A stretch of DNA of 64,000 bases from Peptoniphilus_A harei_B (GTDB lineage Bacteria; Bacillota; Clostridia; Tissierellales; Peptoniphilaceae). The DNA lies in the NCBI GenBank assembly GCA_032560695.1, contig JAWGHR010000004.1, positions 62,001 through 126,000 on the forward strand. The letters are read 5' to 3'. The first letter of the stretch is position 1, and the number at the start of each line of letters is the position of its first letter. Of this stretch, positions 52,293-60,938 are shown in pieces. Under the pieces are notes generated by a model. It had not been told where the DNA came from, searched no databases, and was given only the letters and a program-made list of their open reading frames with translations. The position numbers were made by a program, and so were the translations under genes.

Positions 52293-52636
52293 TGGTGGAG
52301 GCGGTGGGAGTCGAACCCACGTCCGAAGACCCCTTACAGAAAGATTCTCCGAGTGCAGACTCCTCTTTAATTTTCCCCTGTATTACTAGAGTGTCAAACT
52401 CATACAAGGTATCGCCATAAACCCCCTCTGCTATGGCGCCTCACAGAGTTCGTTTGCCCGCTAATTTGAAACCCGGTTACAGATCGCGGTGTCTGGCCGG
52501 ATTGCTACCTAATTAGGCAGCTAGTGCGAAATTATTTTCGTCGTTTATTTTTTAATAGACCATTTTAACGTTGTGTGATCCATCAACGACTCGCTACTTT
52601 AAGCTCAAAATCCCCGTCGAAACCATTTTCGCCCCC
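52293..52636 (-). ncRNA. ssrA: tmRNA
   Basis: The 5' end GGGGGCG and 3' CGCCTCC-A-CCA form the tRNA-like acceptor, and the TPsiC arm reads GGGTTCGACTCCC. This is the transfer-messenger RNA that rescues stalled ribosomes with SmpB. The tag reads to TAA with the end NDENNFALAA, the standard degradation signal. The exact resume codon, two or so codons earlier, is not certain. CCA is encoded. The promoter is at 52655-52683 and the terminator follows the 3' end. Confidence 0.93.
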
Positions 52637-52654
52637 ATATTTACTTAGACTAAA

Positions 52655-52683
52655 ATTATACTAGATGGCCTGGTCTTTGTCAA
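52655..52683 (-). promoter_or_regulatory. ssrA: Promoter of ssrA, inside the end of vanZ
   Basis: TTGACA (52678-52683) and TATAAT (52655-52660) are 17 bp apart. The spacer contains the last codons and the TAG stop of the VanZ gene, so coding and promoter sequence overlap. Confidence 0.85.
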
Positions 52684-53311
52684 TTTTAGGGGACCTTGGT
52701 CTCCTTCTCTTCCTCTTCTTCTTTGCAAATTTATATCTTAAAATTTTCTCCCATATTAGGTAACCAATAAGAGCTCCAAGGACATTTAACATTAAATCGT
52801 CAATGTCTACTGATCTTCCTATAAAAAACTGGATAAATTCTACAAAAAAAGATGTGGCAATGGACGCTCCTAAAATTTTTAATAAATTTCTAAATTTTGG
52901 AAAAATTTCTGGCAGCAAAATTCCAAAAGGAATAAAAATTATTATATTTCCAAAAATATTTGTAAGTGTGTGAAGGAAGCCTGAGTATTTTAAATAGTTT
53001 TTCATAGTCCTAAAGGGAACTAGGTTGACTCCCCATGCTCCTGATGTCAGTCTGTCTTTGAAGTTGCCAACGAAGTCAAAGTTTTCATTGGTCAAGTTTA
53101 TGCCAGAGCTTGCTATGTAGGAATTAGGTGTGAAGAGCATGATCGCCAAGAAAACTAGGTAAGCTACAAAAAGGCTAAGCAAAAATTCTCTAAAACCTGT
53201 GGAGTTTTTCTTCCTGTGGGCGAAAAATTTCACTCTTATAAGAGAGAAGCCCACAAAGCTAATTATAAAGGCAGGAATTATTCTTGCCGCAAAAAATAAA
53301 AACAATCTCAT
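52661..53311 (-). CDS. VanZ-family membrane protein
   Basis: The 216-residue protein has about five membrane helices and the VanZ pattern: FIPFGILLPEIFPKFRNLL and SFFVEFIQFFIGRSVDIDDLMLNVLG, where VDIDDLMLN is the family mark. The C-terminus is strongly basic (KKKRKRRRPRSPK). VanZ from glycopeptide-resistance clusters gives teicoplanin tolerance, but most homologues are not resistance genes. No vanA/X genes are near. It overlaps the HAD gene upstream by 4 bp. Its 3' end doubles as the ssrA promoter. Confidence 0.88.
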   Translation of the reverse strand: MRLFLFFAARIIPAFIISFVGFSLIRVKFFAHRKKNSTGFREFLLSLFVAYLVFLAIMLFTPNSYIASSGINLTNENFDFVGNFKDRLTSGAWGVNLVPFRTMKNYLKYSGFLHTLTNIFGNIIIFIPFGILLPEIFPKFRNLLKILGASIATSFFVEFIQFFIGRSVDIDDLMLNVLGALIGYLIWEKILRYKFAKKKRKRRRPRSPKIDKDQAI

Positions 53312-53946
53312 AATTTTTTCAATTCTATTAATTTTCGTGCAGAATATTTATTTTCATCAACAATTGTTGGCCAAGTATCTTTGGAGTTTTCGTCATAGAT
53401 TCCAACACCAATAAGTCCTGCCCTCTTAGCTGTTCTTAAGGCAAGATAGGAGTCGTCAATTAAAAATATTTCTTTTGGATCTTCTCCAAGGTCATCTGCA
53501 ATTGTAAGATAAAATTCTTCTTCTCCCTTTAGGTGTCCCACTGAGTCAGCTGTGTATAGTCCGTCAATTAACTTATCTATCCCATACTTTTCTATAACTA
53601 TGTTGGCGAAGTGGGCAGCAGTCGATGTTCCTATTACTACTTTCATGCCCTTGTCTCTAAAATATTTTAAAATTTCAAGAGAGCCTTCCTTCGTTTCAAC
53701 TTTATTTCTGTAAAAGTCTTCAACTGTCCTGCTAAAATCTCTAAGTAGTTCTTCAAAACTTTCTTCTAATTTATAGTAGTCCTTTAAGTATTTTAAGGAT
53801 GCGTCCAAGTTCATGGTTGTCATCTTGTGCTGAACTGCATCTTCTATATCTATTCCCTTGGTCTTCATGAAGTCACGAGAAACACTTCTCCAATATCCCA
53901 TAGAGTCAACTAGGGTTCCATCTAAATCAAAAATAATAGCCTTCAT
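53308..53946 (-). CDS. HAD-superfamily phosphatase
   Basis: This is a 212-residue haloacid dehalogenase-like hydrolase with a cap. Motif I is AIIFDLDGTLVDSMGYW, the cap follows, motif II is VVIGTSTAAHF, and the C-terminal acidic motif is EIFLIDDSYLALRTAKRAG. It resembles phosphoglycolate or beta-phosphoglucomutase relatives. The true substrate, a small phosphorylated metabolite, is not known. It overlaps VanZ by 4 bp, indicating one transcript. Confidence 0.9.
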   Translation of the reverse strand: MKAIIFDLDGTLVDSMGYWRSVSRDFMKTKGIDIEDAVQHKMTTMNLDASLKYLKDYYKLEESFEELLRDFSRTVEDFYRNKVETKEGSLEILKYFRDKGMKVVIGTSTAAHFANIVIEKYGIDKLIDGLYTADSVGHLKGEEEFYLTIADDLGEDPKEIFLIDDSYLALRTAKRAGLIGVGIYDENSKDTWPTIVDENKYSARKLIELKKL

Positions 53947-54052
53947 GTTACCTCCTTTTCCATAATAATATTATTCTAGTTGTATTTTTACTATATTTCA
54001 AGTATAATGATTTGGATAGCTTATAAATTTGTAAATTTATTTTAAAAAAGCT

Positions 54053-54080
54053 TTGACAAATATTTTTTCCATGTTATAAT
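54053..54080 (+). promoter_or_regulatory. Promoter of tRNA-Pro
   Basis: TTGACA (54053-54058) and TATAAT (54075-54080) are 16 bp apart, about 50 bp before the tRNA. Confidence 0.75.
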
Positions 54081-54132
54081 AGTATTTGTTCGAAAATAGA
54101 ATATAAGATTTTCACTTTTGTGAATCTATCGT

Positions 54133-54209
54133 CGGGGTGTAGCGCAGTTTGGTAGCGCACGTGGTTTGGGACCATGGGGCCGGGGGTTCGAATCCTCTCA
54201 CCCCGACCA
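54133..54209 (+). tRNA. tRNA-Pro (TGG anticodon)
   Basis: The 77-nt gene folds with acceptor CGGGGTG/CACCCCG, anticodon stem CGTGG/CCATG and the seven-base loop TTTGGGA, whose anticodon is TGG (proline). The T arm is GGGGGTTCGAATCCTCT. The 3' end ACCA is encoded. It is single and is followed by a T run. Confidence 0.95.
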
Positions 54210-54248
54210 TTTTTTTATTTTATATTATTTACAATTAATTAAAGCTTA

Positions 54249-54284
54249 AGCATGTACTTACTCAGGTACATGCTTTTTTTATTT
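54249..54284 (+). terminator. Terminator after tRNA-Pro
   Basis: AGCATGTAC pairs with GTACATGCT around a short loop and is followed by a T run. Confidence 0.85.
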
Positions 54285-54628
54285 TAAAAGCTTTTACTCT
54301 TCCTCCCCAGTAAGCTAGCAAATTTTATTAAAATTTTAATTCTTTCATCAATAAAGACTGCCGATTCAATTTGTATGATTATAAAAATTTAAATTTATGC
54401 AAAATTTTACTTTTCTATAAGTTTCCCTTTACTTTATAGATTAAAAATTTACAAAAAATCTTTTTAATAATCTAATACATACTTAAATGAAGCTTTAAGT
54501 AAAAGTATTTTTACTGAGTTTTTGCAAACGATTTAATCCTTGGAAATTGCTAGTTTTTCTTCTTGTTTTTGTTGTCTCTTAGTTCTATAATTGGGTTAAG
54601 AATAATAAAGGTAAAGGAGGTTTTATTT
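54285..54628 (+). promoter_or_regulatory. AT-rich leader and promoter of the first cstA
   Basis: No gene is visible in this 340-bp gap. A promoter can be read at its end: TTGTTT (54563-54568) and TATAAT (54586-54591) with 17-bp spacing, followed by AAAGGAGG before the ATG. The rest is AT-rich with no clear riboswitch. Confidence 0.5.
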
Positions 54629-56083
54629 ATGTTACTATTTGTTATTGGACTCGTAATTTTACTTGGTGGCGGATTTCTCTACTCTAAATATGTAGAAAGT
54701 CAATTGGCACCTGATGACAGGGAAACTCCAGCTGTTAGAAAGGCTGATGGAGTTGACTATGTAGTAATGAGCGAAAAGAAAAACTGGCTCATCAACTTAC
54801 TTAACATTGCAGGTATGGGACCAATCATTGGACCTATACAAGGCATCCTTTTTGGACCTATTGCTTTTCTAGCAATTCCAATAGGTTGTGTTTTTGCAGG
54901 CGCAGTTCATGATTACATGACTGGATTTATTTCCATGAGAAATGGTGGATCGCAAGTTCCTAAACTTGTTGGTAAATACATAGGCGATGGAGTTCGTAAA
55001 TTTTACAATGTTGTTATTGCTATCTTACTTCTTTTGACAGGTGTAGTTTTTGTCTACACTCCTGGCGACTTAATCGCAAATGATATTTTAAAAGTTGGAG
55101 CTGACTCAAATGTAATTTGGATTATTTATGCAGTAATTTTTGTTTACTACATTCTTTCAACTGTACTTCCTATTGATAAATTAATTGGTAGAGTTTATCC
55201 ACTATTTGGTATGTTTTTAATTGTCTCTGCTATTGGAGTATTTTTTGGAATCTTTATTAAGGGTTCTGGCAATTTAGCCTTTGCTAATGCAGGACTTCTT
55301 GCAGAACACCCACTAGGACAAAAATTTATTCCTTCCTTCTTTATCACAGTTGCTTGTGGTATCTTATCTGGTTTCCACGGTTCTCAAGTAACACTTATTT
55401 CCAGAACTGTTAAATCTGAAGCTGAAGCTAAGACAACTTTCTACTCAACTATGATAGCAGAAGGTTTTATCGCTATGGTATGGGCAGCAGGCGCAATGGT
55501 AATTTTCTCTTCTGGTCAAGCTCCTCTTGATACAGCTGGTACTTTAATGGTTGGTAAAATTTCTAAATACTTCATGGGTAATGTTGGAGGACTTCTAGCA
55601 GTCCTTGGTGTAATTGCACTTCCTATCACTTCTGGTGATACTGCTTTTAGGTCCCTTAGACTTATTATCGCTGAAGAATTAAACATAGACCAAAGGTCTG
55701 GAGCAAAAAGAGCAAGCCTTGCAGCAGTTTTATTTATACCTGCCTTTGCAATCCTATACTTTGCAAAAACAAATGCCAATGGATTTAATATGCTTTGGAG
55801 ATACTTCGGTTTCACAAACCAATTCGTAGCAACTTTTGCCCTAGCAGTTGCAACAATTTATTTAATCAATACTGGCAAAAATTATTTCGTAACTTTAATT
55901 CCAGGTATCTTCTACACATTTATAGTTTTCGCATTTATTATAAGTGCTAAAAAACTTGGACTTGGAATGCCATTCTCAGTTGCCTATCCAGCAGCAGCCG
56001 TAATTGCAGTATTATATGCTTTCTGGATATTAAAGCTTGGTAAAAAGAATAAAAATAGGATTGAATCTATTAACTTAGACTAA
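54629..56083 (+). CDS. CstA-family peptide/pyruvate transporter (copy 1)
   Basis: This membrane protein of 484 residues is in the carbon-starvation CstA family, which takes up peptides or pyruvate. About 13 helices are present, with GADGVDYVV-like (KADGVDYVVMSEKKNW), AGTGPILGPIQG-like, VHDYMTGFISMRNGG and SGFHGSQVTLISRTVKSEAE. ATG 54629 is used because GGAGG precedes it; an upstream extension lacks one. It is nearly identical in sequence and length to the copy at 59293-60747. The two bracket the CC/AAA/VWA genes. Confidence 0.92.
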   Translation: MLLFVIGLVILLGGGFLYSKYVESQLAPDDRETPAVRKADGVDYVVMSEKKNWLINLLNIAGMGPIIGPIQGILFGPIAFLAIPIGCVFAGAVHDYMTGFISMRNGGSQVPKLVGKYIGDGVRKFYNVVIAILLLLTGVVFVYTPGDLIANDILKVGADSNVIWIIYAVIFVYYILSTVLPIDKLIGRVYPLFGMFLIVSAIGVFFGIFIKGSGNLAFANAGLLAEHPLGQKFIPSFFITVACGILSGFHGSQVTLISRTVKSEAEAKTTFYSTMIAEGFIAMVWAAGAMVIFSSGQAPLDTAGTLMVGKISKYFMGNVGGLLAVLGVIALPITSGDTAFRSLRLIIAEELNIDQRSGAKRASLAAVLFIPAFAILYFAKTNANGFNMLWRYFGFTNQFVATFALAVATIYLINTGKNYFVTLIPGIFYTFIVFAFIISAKKLGLGMPFSVAYPAAAVIAVLYAFWILKLGKKNKNRIESINLD

Positions 56084-56096
56084 GAATTTTTATGAG

Positions 56097-56121
56097 AGGT
56101 GGCTGCTATGCCACCTTTTTT
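56097..56121 (+). terminator. Terminator or attenuator after cstA copy 1
   Basis: AGGTGGC pairs with GCCACCT and is followed by TTTTTT. It lies between cstA and the CC-motif gene and could partly limit read-through to the cassette. Confidence 0.75.
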
Positions 56122-56135
56122 GTTTAGGAGGTTTT

Positions 56136-56456
56136 ATGAACTTTATATTAAAAGATAAAGCTTTAGATTTTTTAAAAAAGAAAAATATAAATAGGATTTT
56201 TATCAATCCCGACATTGATTATAAGGCCTGCTGTTGTTCTGTTGGAAGCTTTGACTTTGACGTAAGCACAAGAGATAATGAAGACACAAGTAGGTACAAA
56301 AAAATAGACGTCTCTGGCATTTCTATTTTTTATAATCCAACTATTGACCTCTATCTCAAGGACCGTGAGGACACAGATATTATTATATCTGCAATGGGTT
56401 TTGGAAATTTTAAAAAATTATATGTTGAGAACGAAATAAACTCAATTGAAAAGTGA
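56136..56456 (+). CDS. IscA/HesB-like CC-motif protein
   Basis: The small soluble 106-residue protein resembles the CC/Se-motif group related to IscA/HesB: an N-terminal helix DKALDFLKKKNIN, short beta-strands and a cysteine cluster KACCCSVGSFDF (Cys32-34). This could bind a metal or cluster. No certain function can be given. AGGAGG precedes the ATG. It is followed 4 bp later by the AAA+ gene and is probably in one operon with it and the VWA gene. Confidence 0.6.
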   Translation: MNFILKDKALDFLKKKNINRIFINPDIDYKACCCSVGSFDFDVSTRDNEDTSRYKKIDVSGISIFYNPTIDLYLKDREDTDIIISAMGFGNFKKLYVENEINSIEK

Positions 56457-56460
56457 TAAC

Positions 56461-57360
56461 ATGAAAAACAAAAAAATTGACGATTTTATAAAAAATTATG
56501 ACTTAGATGAAAAATATAAAAATAGGATACCTGATCCCCACTTCTTTTATTCTGGCGACGAAATTTTAAATATGGCTACATCTGCAATCTTAGCTGGCAA
56601 AAACATCCTCCTAGTTGGGGACAAGTCCACAGGCAAAAATGTCTTGGCAGAAAACTTGGCCTACATCTTTAAAAGACCCCTTTGGAATTTGTCCTTCCAC
56701 ATTAACATAGACTCCTCTGTCTTAATTGGTGACGACACATTAAAAGATGGAAGTGTTCTATTCCGTGAAGGTCCCATTACTAAAGCAGCAAACTGTGGTG
56801 GTTTTGTAGTCCTAGACGAGATAAACATGGCTAAGAACGAAGCCATGGCCGTCCTCCACTCCATACTCGATTACAGGAGGTTAATCGACATACCTGGCTA
56901 TGACATCATTAGGCTCCACCCTGCCACAAGGTTTATCGCCACAATGAACTATGGATACCAGGGAACAAGAGAATTAAATGAAGCCCTCTTGTCTCGTTTT
57001 GTAATTATTAAAATGCCCCTTATCTCTCGTGAAAAACTTGAGGAACTTATTAAAAAAGAATATCCATCAATGAAGGAAGCTTATGTAAAAGATATTTCAA
57101 ATTTCTTCTATGATTTAAAGTTAAAAGCAGAAGCAGGAGAAATTTCTGCTAATGCACCTGACCTAAGGGGAATCTTTGATGCTATTGACCTTGTAAAGGA
57201 AGACTTGCCTCTGACATCAGCCCTAGCTTTAACTATTTCAAATAAACTTTTTGACCCTTATGAAGAGGATATTTTAAGAGACCTAATAAGGACAAGATTT
57301 AAGGAAGATTTATATTTTAAAGATCTTTTCCAAGAGCGATTGATTTATTATGGAAAATAA
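56461..57360 (+). CDS. MoxR-type AAA+ ATPase
   Basis: The protein of about 299 residues belongs to the MoxR/CbbQ/NorQ group of AAA+ ATPases. Walker A is LVGDKSTGKNVLAENLA, Walker B GGFVVLDEINMAKNEAM, sensor 1 RFIATMNYGYQGTRELNEA, and the arginine finger region ALLSRFVIIKM. Such ATPases work with VWA partners to mature or activate other complexes. ATG 56461 is chosen; an in-frame TTG at 56446 lies inside the previous gene. The ribosome site is weak, which suggests coupling to the CC-motif gene. Confidence 0.9.
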   Translation: MKNKKIDDFIKNYDLDEKYKNRIPDPHFFYSGDEILNMATSAILAGKNILLVGDKSTGKNVLAENLAYIFKRPLWNLSFHINIDSSVLIGDDTLKDGSVLFREGPITKAANCGGFVVLDEINMAKNEAMAVLHSILDYRRLIDIPGYDIIRLHPATRFIATMNYGYQGTRELNEALLSRFVIIKMPLISREKLEELIKKEYPSMKEAYVKDISNFFYDLKLKAEAGEISANAPDLRGIFDAIDLVKEDLPLTSALALTISNKLFDPYEEDILRDLIRTRFKEDLYFKDLFQERLIYYGK

Positions 57361-59041
57361 AAATTCAAGACTTCAAGAAAATAGAATAAAAAATCTTATT
57401 TGGGACGGGTCTATGGACTATGAAAGTCTGCCTTTTATAAGTGGAGAGGATATATCTGGCAACCCAGACTTTTATATAAATTTAATAATTGGACTTTCTG
57501 CAAAATATTTTGGGTCTGAAAATCTTGAAAATTTATTTTCATCTTGGGAATACAATCTCCACAGGGATAAGTTTGACCTTTTCGCAATTTTTCTCTTAGA
57601 AGACTTGGTTTATAAGAAAGAATTAAAATCACGAAGAGTCTTAACTTCCCTTAGAGAAACTTACGCAAAGAAGTTTTTGGAAGATAAGTACGACCTACAG
57701 AGGAAGAATCTTGCACTAAAGGAAAATTTATTCTTTGATATCCAGATGAAAAAAATTAAGGGAATCTTAGGAGAAGATTATAAATTAAGCGACAAGAGAG
57801 AAAAAATTTTTGAAAACTTGCGCTTAACTGATGACACCGACAAGGATAACTTAGAAGAAAGAGTCCTTAAGATTTTCCGAGAAAACTTAAATTACAAGGA
57901 AAATGAAATTTTAAAATTTTCTCCCTTAAAAAATTTCACACTTTTTGACTCTATGGGATTTGTAAAACTTGAAAGGTCCAACAGCCCCACAATTTTTGGC
58001 GACTTCAAAAGTAATAAGTCTTCAGGACTTAGTGGATTTTTTTACTCCCTTGCAAGTAAGAGACGAAGGGAAAAAGAAAAATATATAGAAGAAAATTTTG
58101 GCAAGTCAATTTATTCAGAAGACCAAATGAAATTAATAGAAGAAAAATACTTATTTGGCGCCCATAAAAAATCAAGACTCTACTACACAAGAGGCCTTAG
58201 CCACAAAAATATAAGTGAGGAAAGACTCAATGACTCAGCTATAGAAAGGCACCTCTTGAAATTTAAGGAGAATAAAAATTTTTATAATACACAGATTAAA
58301 AGCTTATCCAAGAAAATTAGGCTTGCCCTTTCACATCACTTAGGAGCAGAAGAAGTCGTTACAAATAGAGGCAAGTTAATCTCAAGCCTTGCCTATAAGT
58401 CCATGATTTCTGACAGGGTAAATATTTTTTCCAAAAAAGTTTTAAATCTCAACTCCCTCATGAAGGTGGACCTAGTACTTGATGGATCTGCCTCCCTATT
58501 GGACCTTGAATCAGACATTGCCATTGAGGCCTATATTGTCTCCAAGTCCCTTGAAAACAACGAGATTTTAAATCGGGTTATATCTTATCAAACTCTTGGC
58601 GACTACACTGTCATTAGCATCTTAAAGGATTATGAAGAAAAATCAGATGTGGAAAAGATCTTTAGATACAAGTCCATGGGCTGGAATCGTGACGGACTTT
58701 TTTATAGAGGCTACCAAAATTTAATTGATAAAATAAATGAAAACCATCTTTTACTTGTCCTAACAGATGCCCAGCCTCGCGACATAAGACCCTTGACTTC
58801 AAAAAACTTTTTGAGTTCAAAAAAATATTCTGACCAAGCATCCCTTGATGATGCAAAGAAGGAACTGGACAAATTGAGAAAATTGGGAGTCCACACTTCA
58901 GCTATTTTAAATAGTGACAAGACGGAAAATGCAAAATTTTTATTCGTCAGAAATTATATAGGAATAAAAAGTGTAAGGGAAATTTCCAATGTGGCAGGTC
59001 GCTTTATCCAAAGAGAAATTGCAATTATAGAAAAGAAATAA
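57350..59041 (+). CDS. VWA-domain protein (CoxE-like partner of the AAA+ ATPase)
   Basis: The 563-residue soluble protein has a long helical N-terminal part and a C-terminal von Willebrand A domain. The metal-ion-dependent site is VDLVLDGSASLLDLE (Asp at about residue 377), with later LLLVLTDAQPRDIRP. A middle stretch is rich in charged residues (SKRRREKEKYIEENFG). It overlaps the AAA+ gene by 11 bp, the usual AAA/VWA pairing. Which client it acts on is not known; the flanking CstA transporters are candidates by context only. Confidence 0.85.
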   Translation: MENKNSRLQENRIKNLIWDGSMDYESLPFISGEDISGNPDFYINLIIGLSAKYFGSENLENLFSSWEYNLHRDKFDLFAIFLLEDLVYKKELKSRRVLTSLRETYAKKFLEDKYDLQRKNLALKENLFFDIQMKKIKGILGEDYKLSDKREKIFENLRLTDDTDKDNLEERVLKIFRENLNYKENEILKFSPLKNFTLFDSMGFVKLERSNSPTIFGDFKSNKSSGLSGFFYSLASKRRREKEKYIEENFGKSIYSEDQMKLIEEKYLFGAHKKSRLYYTRGLSHKNISEERLNDSAIERHLLKFKENKNFYNTQIKSLSKKIRLALSHHLGAEEVVTNRGKLISSLAYKSMISDRVNIFSKKVLNLNSLMKVDLVLDGSASLLDLESDIAIEAYIVSKSLENNEILNRVISYQTLGDYTVISILKDYEEKSDVEKIFRYKSMGWNRDGLFYRGYQNLIDKINENHLLLVLTDAQPRDIRPLTSKNFLSSKKYSDQASLDDAKKELDKLRKLGVHTSAILNSDKTENAKFLFVRNYIGIKSVREISNVAGRFIQREIAIIEKK

Positions 59042-59042
59042 A

Positions 59043-59068
59043 AACTGCAGGCTTTCTGCAGTTTTTTT
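59043..59068 (+). terminator. Terminator of the CC/AAA/VWA operon
   Basis: ACTGCAG pairs with CTGCAGT around a short loop and is followed by seven T. Confidence 0.9.
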
Positions 59069-59228
59069 ATATCAATTATTTTTATCATTTTCATAAGTTT
59101 TGTAGACTTTAACTTTCGAATATTTATTTCTTGGCCCATTTTCAAGGACCTTTTTTTAATTTCGTAAAAGTTTTTAAAATTTTTTCACCTCTAAAGTCCT
59201 CACAAGCCTATCTCAAAGGTCAACTTTC

Positions 59229-59257
59229 TTGTAATCGAAAGGCTCTTCCCCTATAAT
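59229..59257 (+). promoter_or_regulatory. Promoter of cstA copy 2
   Basis: TTGTAA (59229-59234) and TATAAT (59252-59257) are 17 bp apart. AGGGGAGG follows before the ATG. The remaining 150 bp upstream hold no gene. Confidence 0.65.
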
Positions 59258-59292
59258 CTTATAGGAAATAATAAAAGTAAGGGGAGGAATTT

Positions 59293-60747
59293 ATGTTACT
59301 ATTTATTATTGGAATTATTATTTTATTTGTTGGAGGATTTTTCTATTCAAAATATGTAGAAAAACAACTTCAACCCGACGATAGACCAACTCCAGCAGTA
59401 AAAAAAGCTGACGGAGTAGACTATGTAGTGATGAGCGAAAAGAAAAACTGGCTTATCAACCTACTTAACATTGCAGGAACTGGACCTATCCTTGGACCTA
59501 TCCAAGGTATTTTATTTGGACCTATTGCCTTCTTGGCAATCCCACTAGGTTGTGTCTTCGCAGGAGCAGTCCACGATTATATGACTGGTTTTATCTCCAT
59601 GAGAAATGGTGGATCCCAAGTTCCAAAGCTTGTTGGTAAGTATATTGGCGATGGAGTTCGTAAGTTTTACAACATCGTCATTGCAATCCTACTTCTCTTA
59701 ACTGGTGTTGTTTTTGTTTACACTCCAGGAGATTTAATTGCCAATGACGTCCTAAAGGTTGGTGTAGATTCTAATGTTATTTGGATTATCTACGCAGTGA
59801 TCTTTGCCTACTACATCCTTTCAACAGTGCTACCAATTGACAAGCTAATTGGAAGAATTTATCCACTCTTTGGTGCCTTCTTAATTATCTCTGCCATTGG
59901 AGTATTTATTGGAATTTTTGTAAAGGGTTCTGGAGACCTAGCCTTTGCCAATGCAGGTCTACTTGCTGAGCACCCACTTGGTCAAAGATTTATCCCATCC
60001 TTTTTTATAACAGTTGCTTGTGGTATCCTATCAGGCTTTCACGGTTCACAAGTTACTCTAGTGTCAAGAACTGTTAAGTCAGAAGCTGAAGCTAAGACAA
60101 CTTTTTACTCAACTATGATTGCTGAAGGTTTCATCGCAATGGTTTGGGCAGCTGGTGCCATGGTAATCTTCTCAACAGGAAGGGCTCCACTTGACACAGC
60201 TGGAACTTTAATGGTTGGAGAAATTTCAAAATACTTCATGGGAGACATTGGAGGACTTCTTGCAGTGCTTGGTGTAATTGCACTTCCTATCACTTCTGGT
60301 GACACTGCCTTTAGGTCACTAAGGCTAATAATCTCTGAAGAATTAAACATCGACCAAAGGTCTGGAGCAAAAAGAGCAGGCCTTGCAGCAGTTTTATTTA
60401 TACCTGCAGCAGCAATCCTCTTCTTTGCAAAGTCAAACCCAAATGGTTTTAACATGCTTTGGAGATACTTTGGATTCACAAACCAATTTGTAGCGATCTT
60501 TGCCCTAGCAGTTGCAACAATTTATTTAATCAACACTGGAAAAAATTATTTAATAACTTTGATACCAGGAGTTTTCTACACATTTATAGTTTTCGCTTTT
60601 ATTATAAATGTTAAGAAGCTTGGACTTGGCTTGCCATTTGCTATTGCTTATCCAGCAGCTGGCATCCTAGCTATTGCTTACGCAATATTCGTTGTCAAGA
60701 CTGGTAAGAAAAATAAAACTAGGATAGAAACTACAAACTTAGAATAA
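59293..60747 (+). CDS. CstA-family peptide/pyruvate transporter (copy 2)
   Basis: The 484-residue membrane protein is a close paralogue of the copy at 54629-56083. It has the same helices and loops, with scattered changes mostly in the first helix (IIGIIILFVGGFFYSK versus VIGLVILLGGGFLYSK) and the C-terminal helix. Both have KADGVDYVVMSEKKNW and SGFHGSQVTL, so both are probably active. It has its own promoter and terminator. Duplication with separate promoters may allow expression under different conditions. Confidence 0.92.
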   Translation: MLLFIIGIIILFVGGFFYSKYVEKQLQPDDRPTPAVKKADGVDYVVMSEKKNWLINLLNIAGTGPILGPIQGILFGPIAFLAIPLGCVFAGAVHDYMTGFISMRNGGSQVPKLVGKYIGDGVRKFYNIVIAILLLLTGVVFVYTPGDLIANDVLKVGVDSNVIWIIYAVIFAYYILSTVLPIDKLIGRIYPLFGAFLIISAIGVFIGIFVKGSGDLAFANAGLLAEHPLGQRFIPSFFITVACGILSGFHGSQVTLVSRTVKSEAEAKTTFYSTMIAEGFIAMVWAAGAMVIFSTGRAPLDTAGTLMVGEISKYFMGDIGGLLAVLGVIALPITSGDTAFRSLRLIISEELNIDQRSGAKRAGLAAVLFIPAAAILFFAKSNPNGFNMLWRYFGFTNQFVAIFALAVATIYLINTGKNYLITLIPGVFYTFIVFAFIINVKKLGLGLPFAIAYPAAGILAIAYAIFVVKTGKKNKTRIETTNLE

Positions 60748-60752
60748 GATAG

Positions 60753-60776
60753 AGCTGGCTCCTGCCAGCTTTTTCT
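60753..60776 (+). terminator. Terminator of cstA copy 2
   Basis: AGCTGGC pairs with GCCAGCT around TCCT and is followed by TTTTTC. Confidence 0.9.
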
Positions 60777-60840
60777 TTATCTTTTAGAAGTTTCTATTCT
60801 TTAGAAGGCTTTAATAATAAATTCAGAAACTTATAAATTA

Positions 60841-60876
60841 AAAAACCTGCAGAAATTAAATCTGCAGGCTTTTTTG
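60841..60876 (-). terminator. phoA: Terminator of phoA (probably usable in both directions)
   Basis: CCTGCAG pairs with CTGCAGG around a nine-base loop, with A-runs on the left (T on the minus strand) and T on the right. Confidence 0.8.
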
Positions 60877-60938
60877 GATTGAGGATTTATTATTTTATTT
60901 GAACATTCAAGAAGATTTTAACTTATAATCTAAGAAAT

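Noticed and set aside
52661..53311. VanZ gene as part of a glycopeptide-resistance cluster
   Set aside because: No vanA, vanH, vanX or regulatory genes are near, and VanZ homologues are common in ordinary Firmicute genomes.
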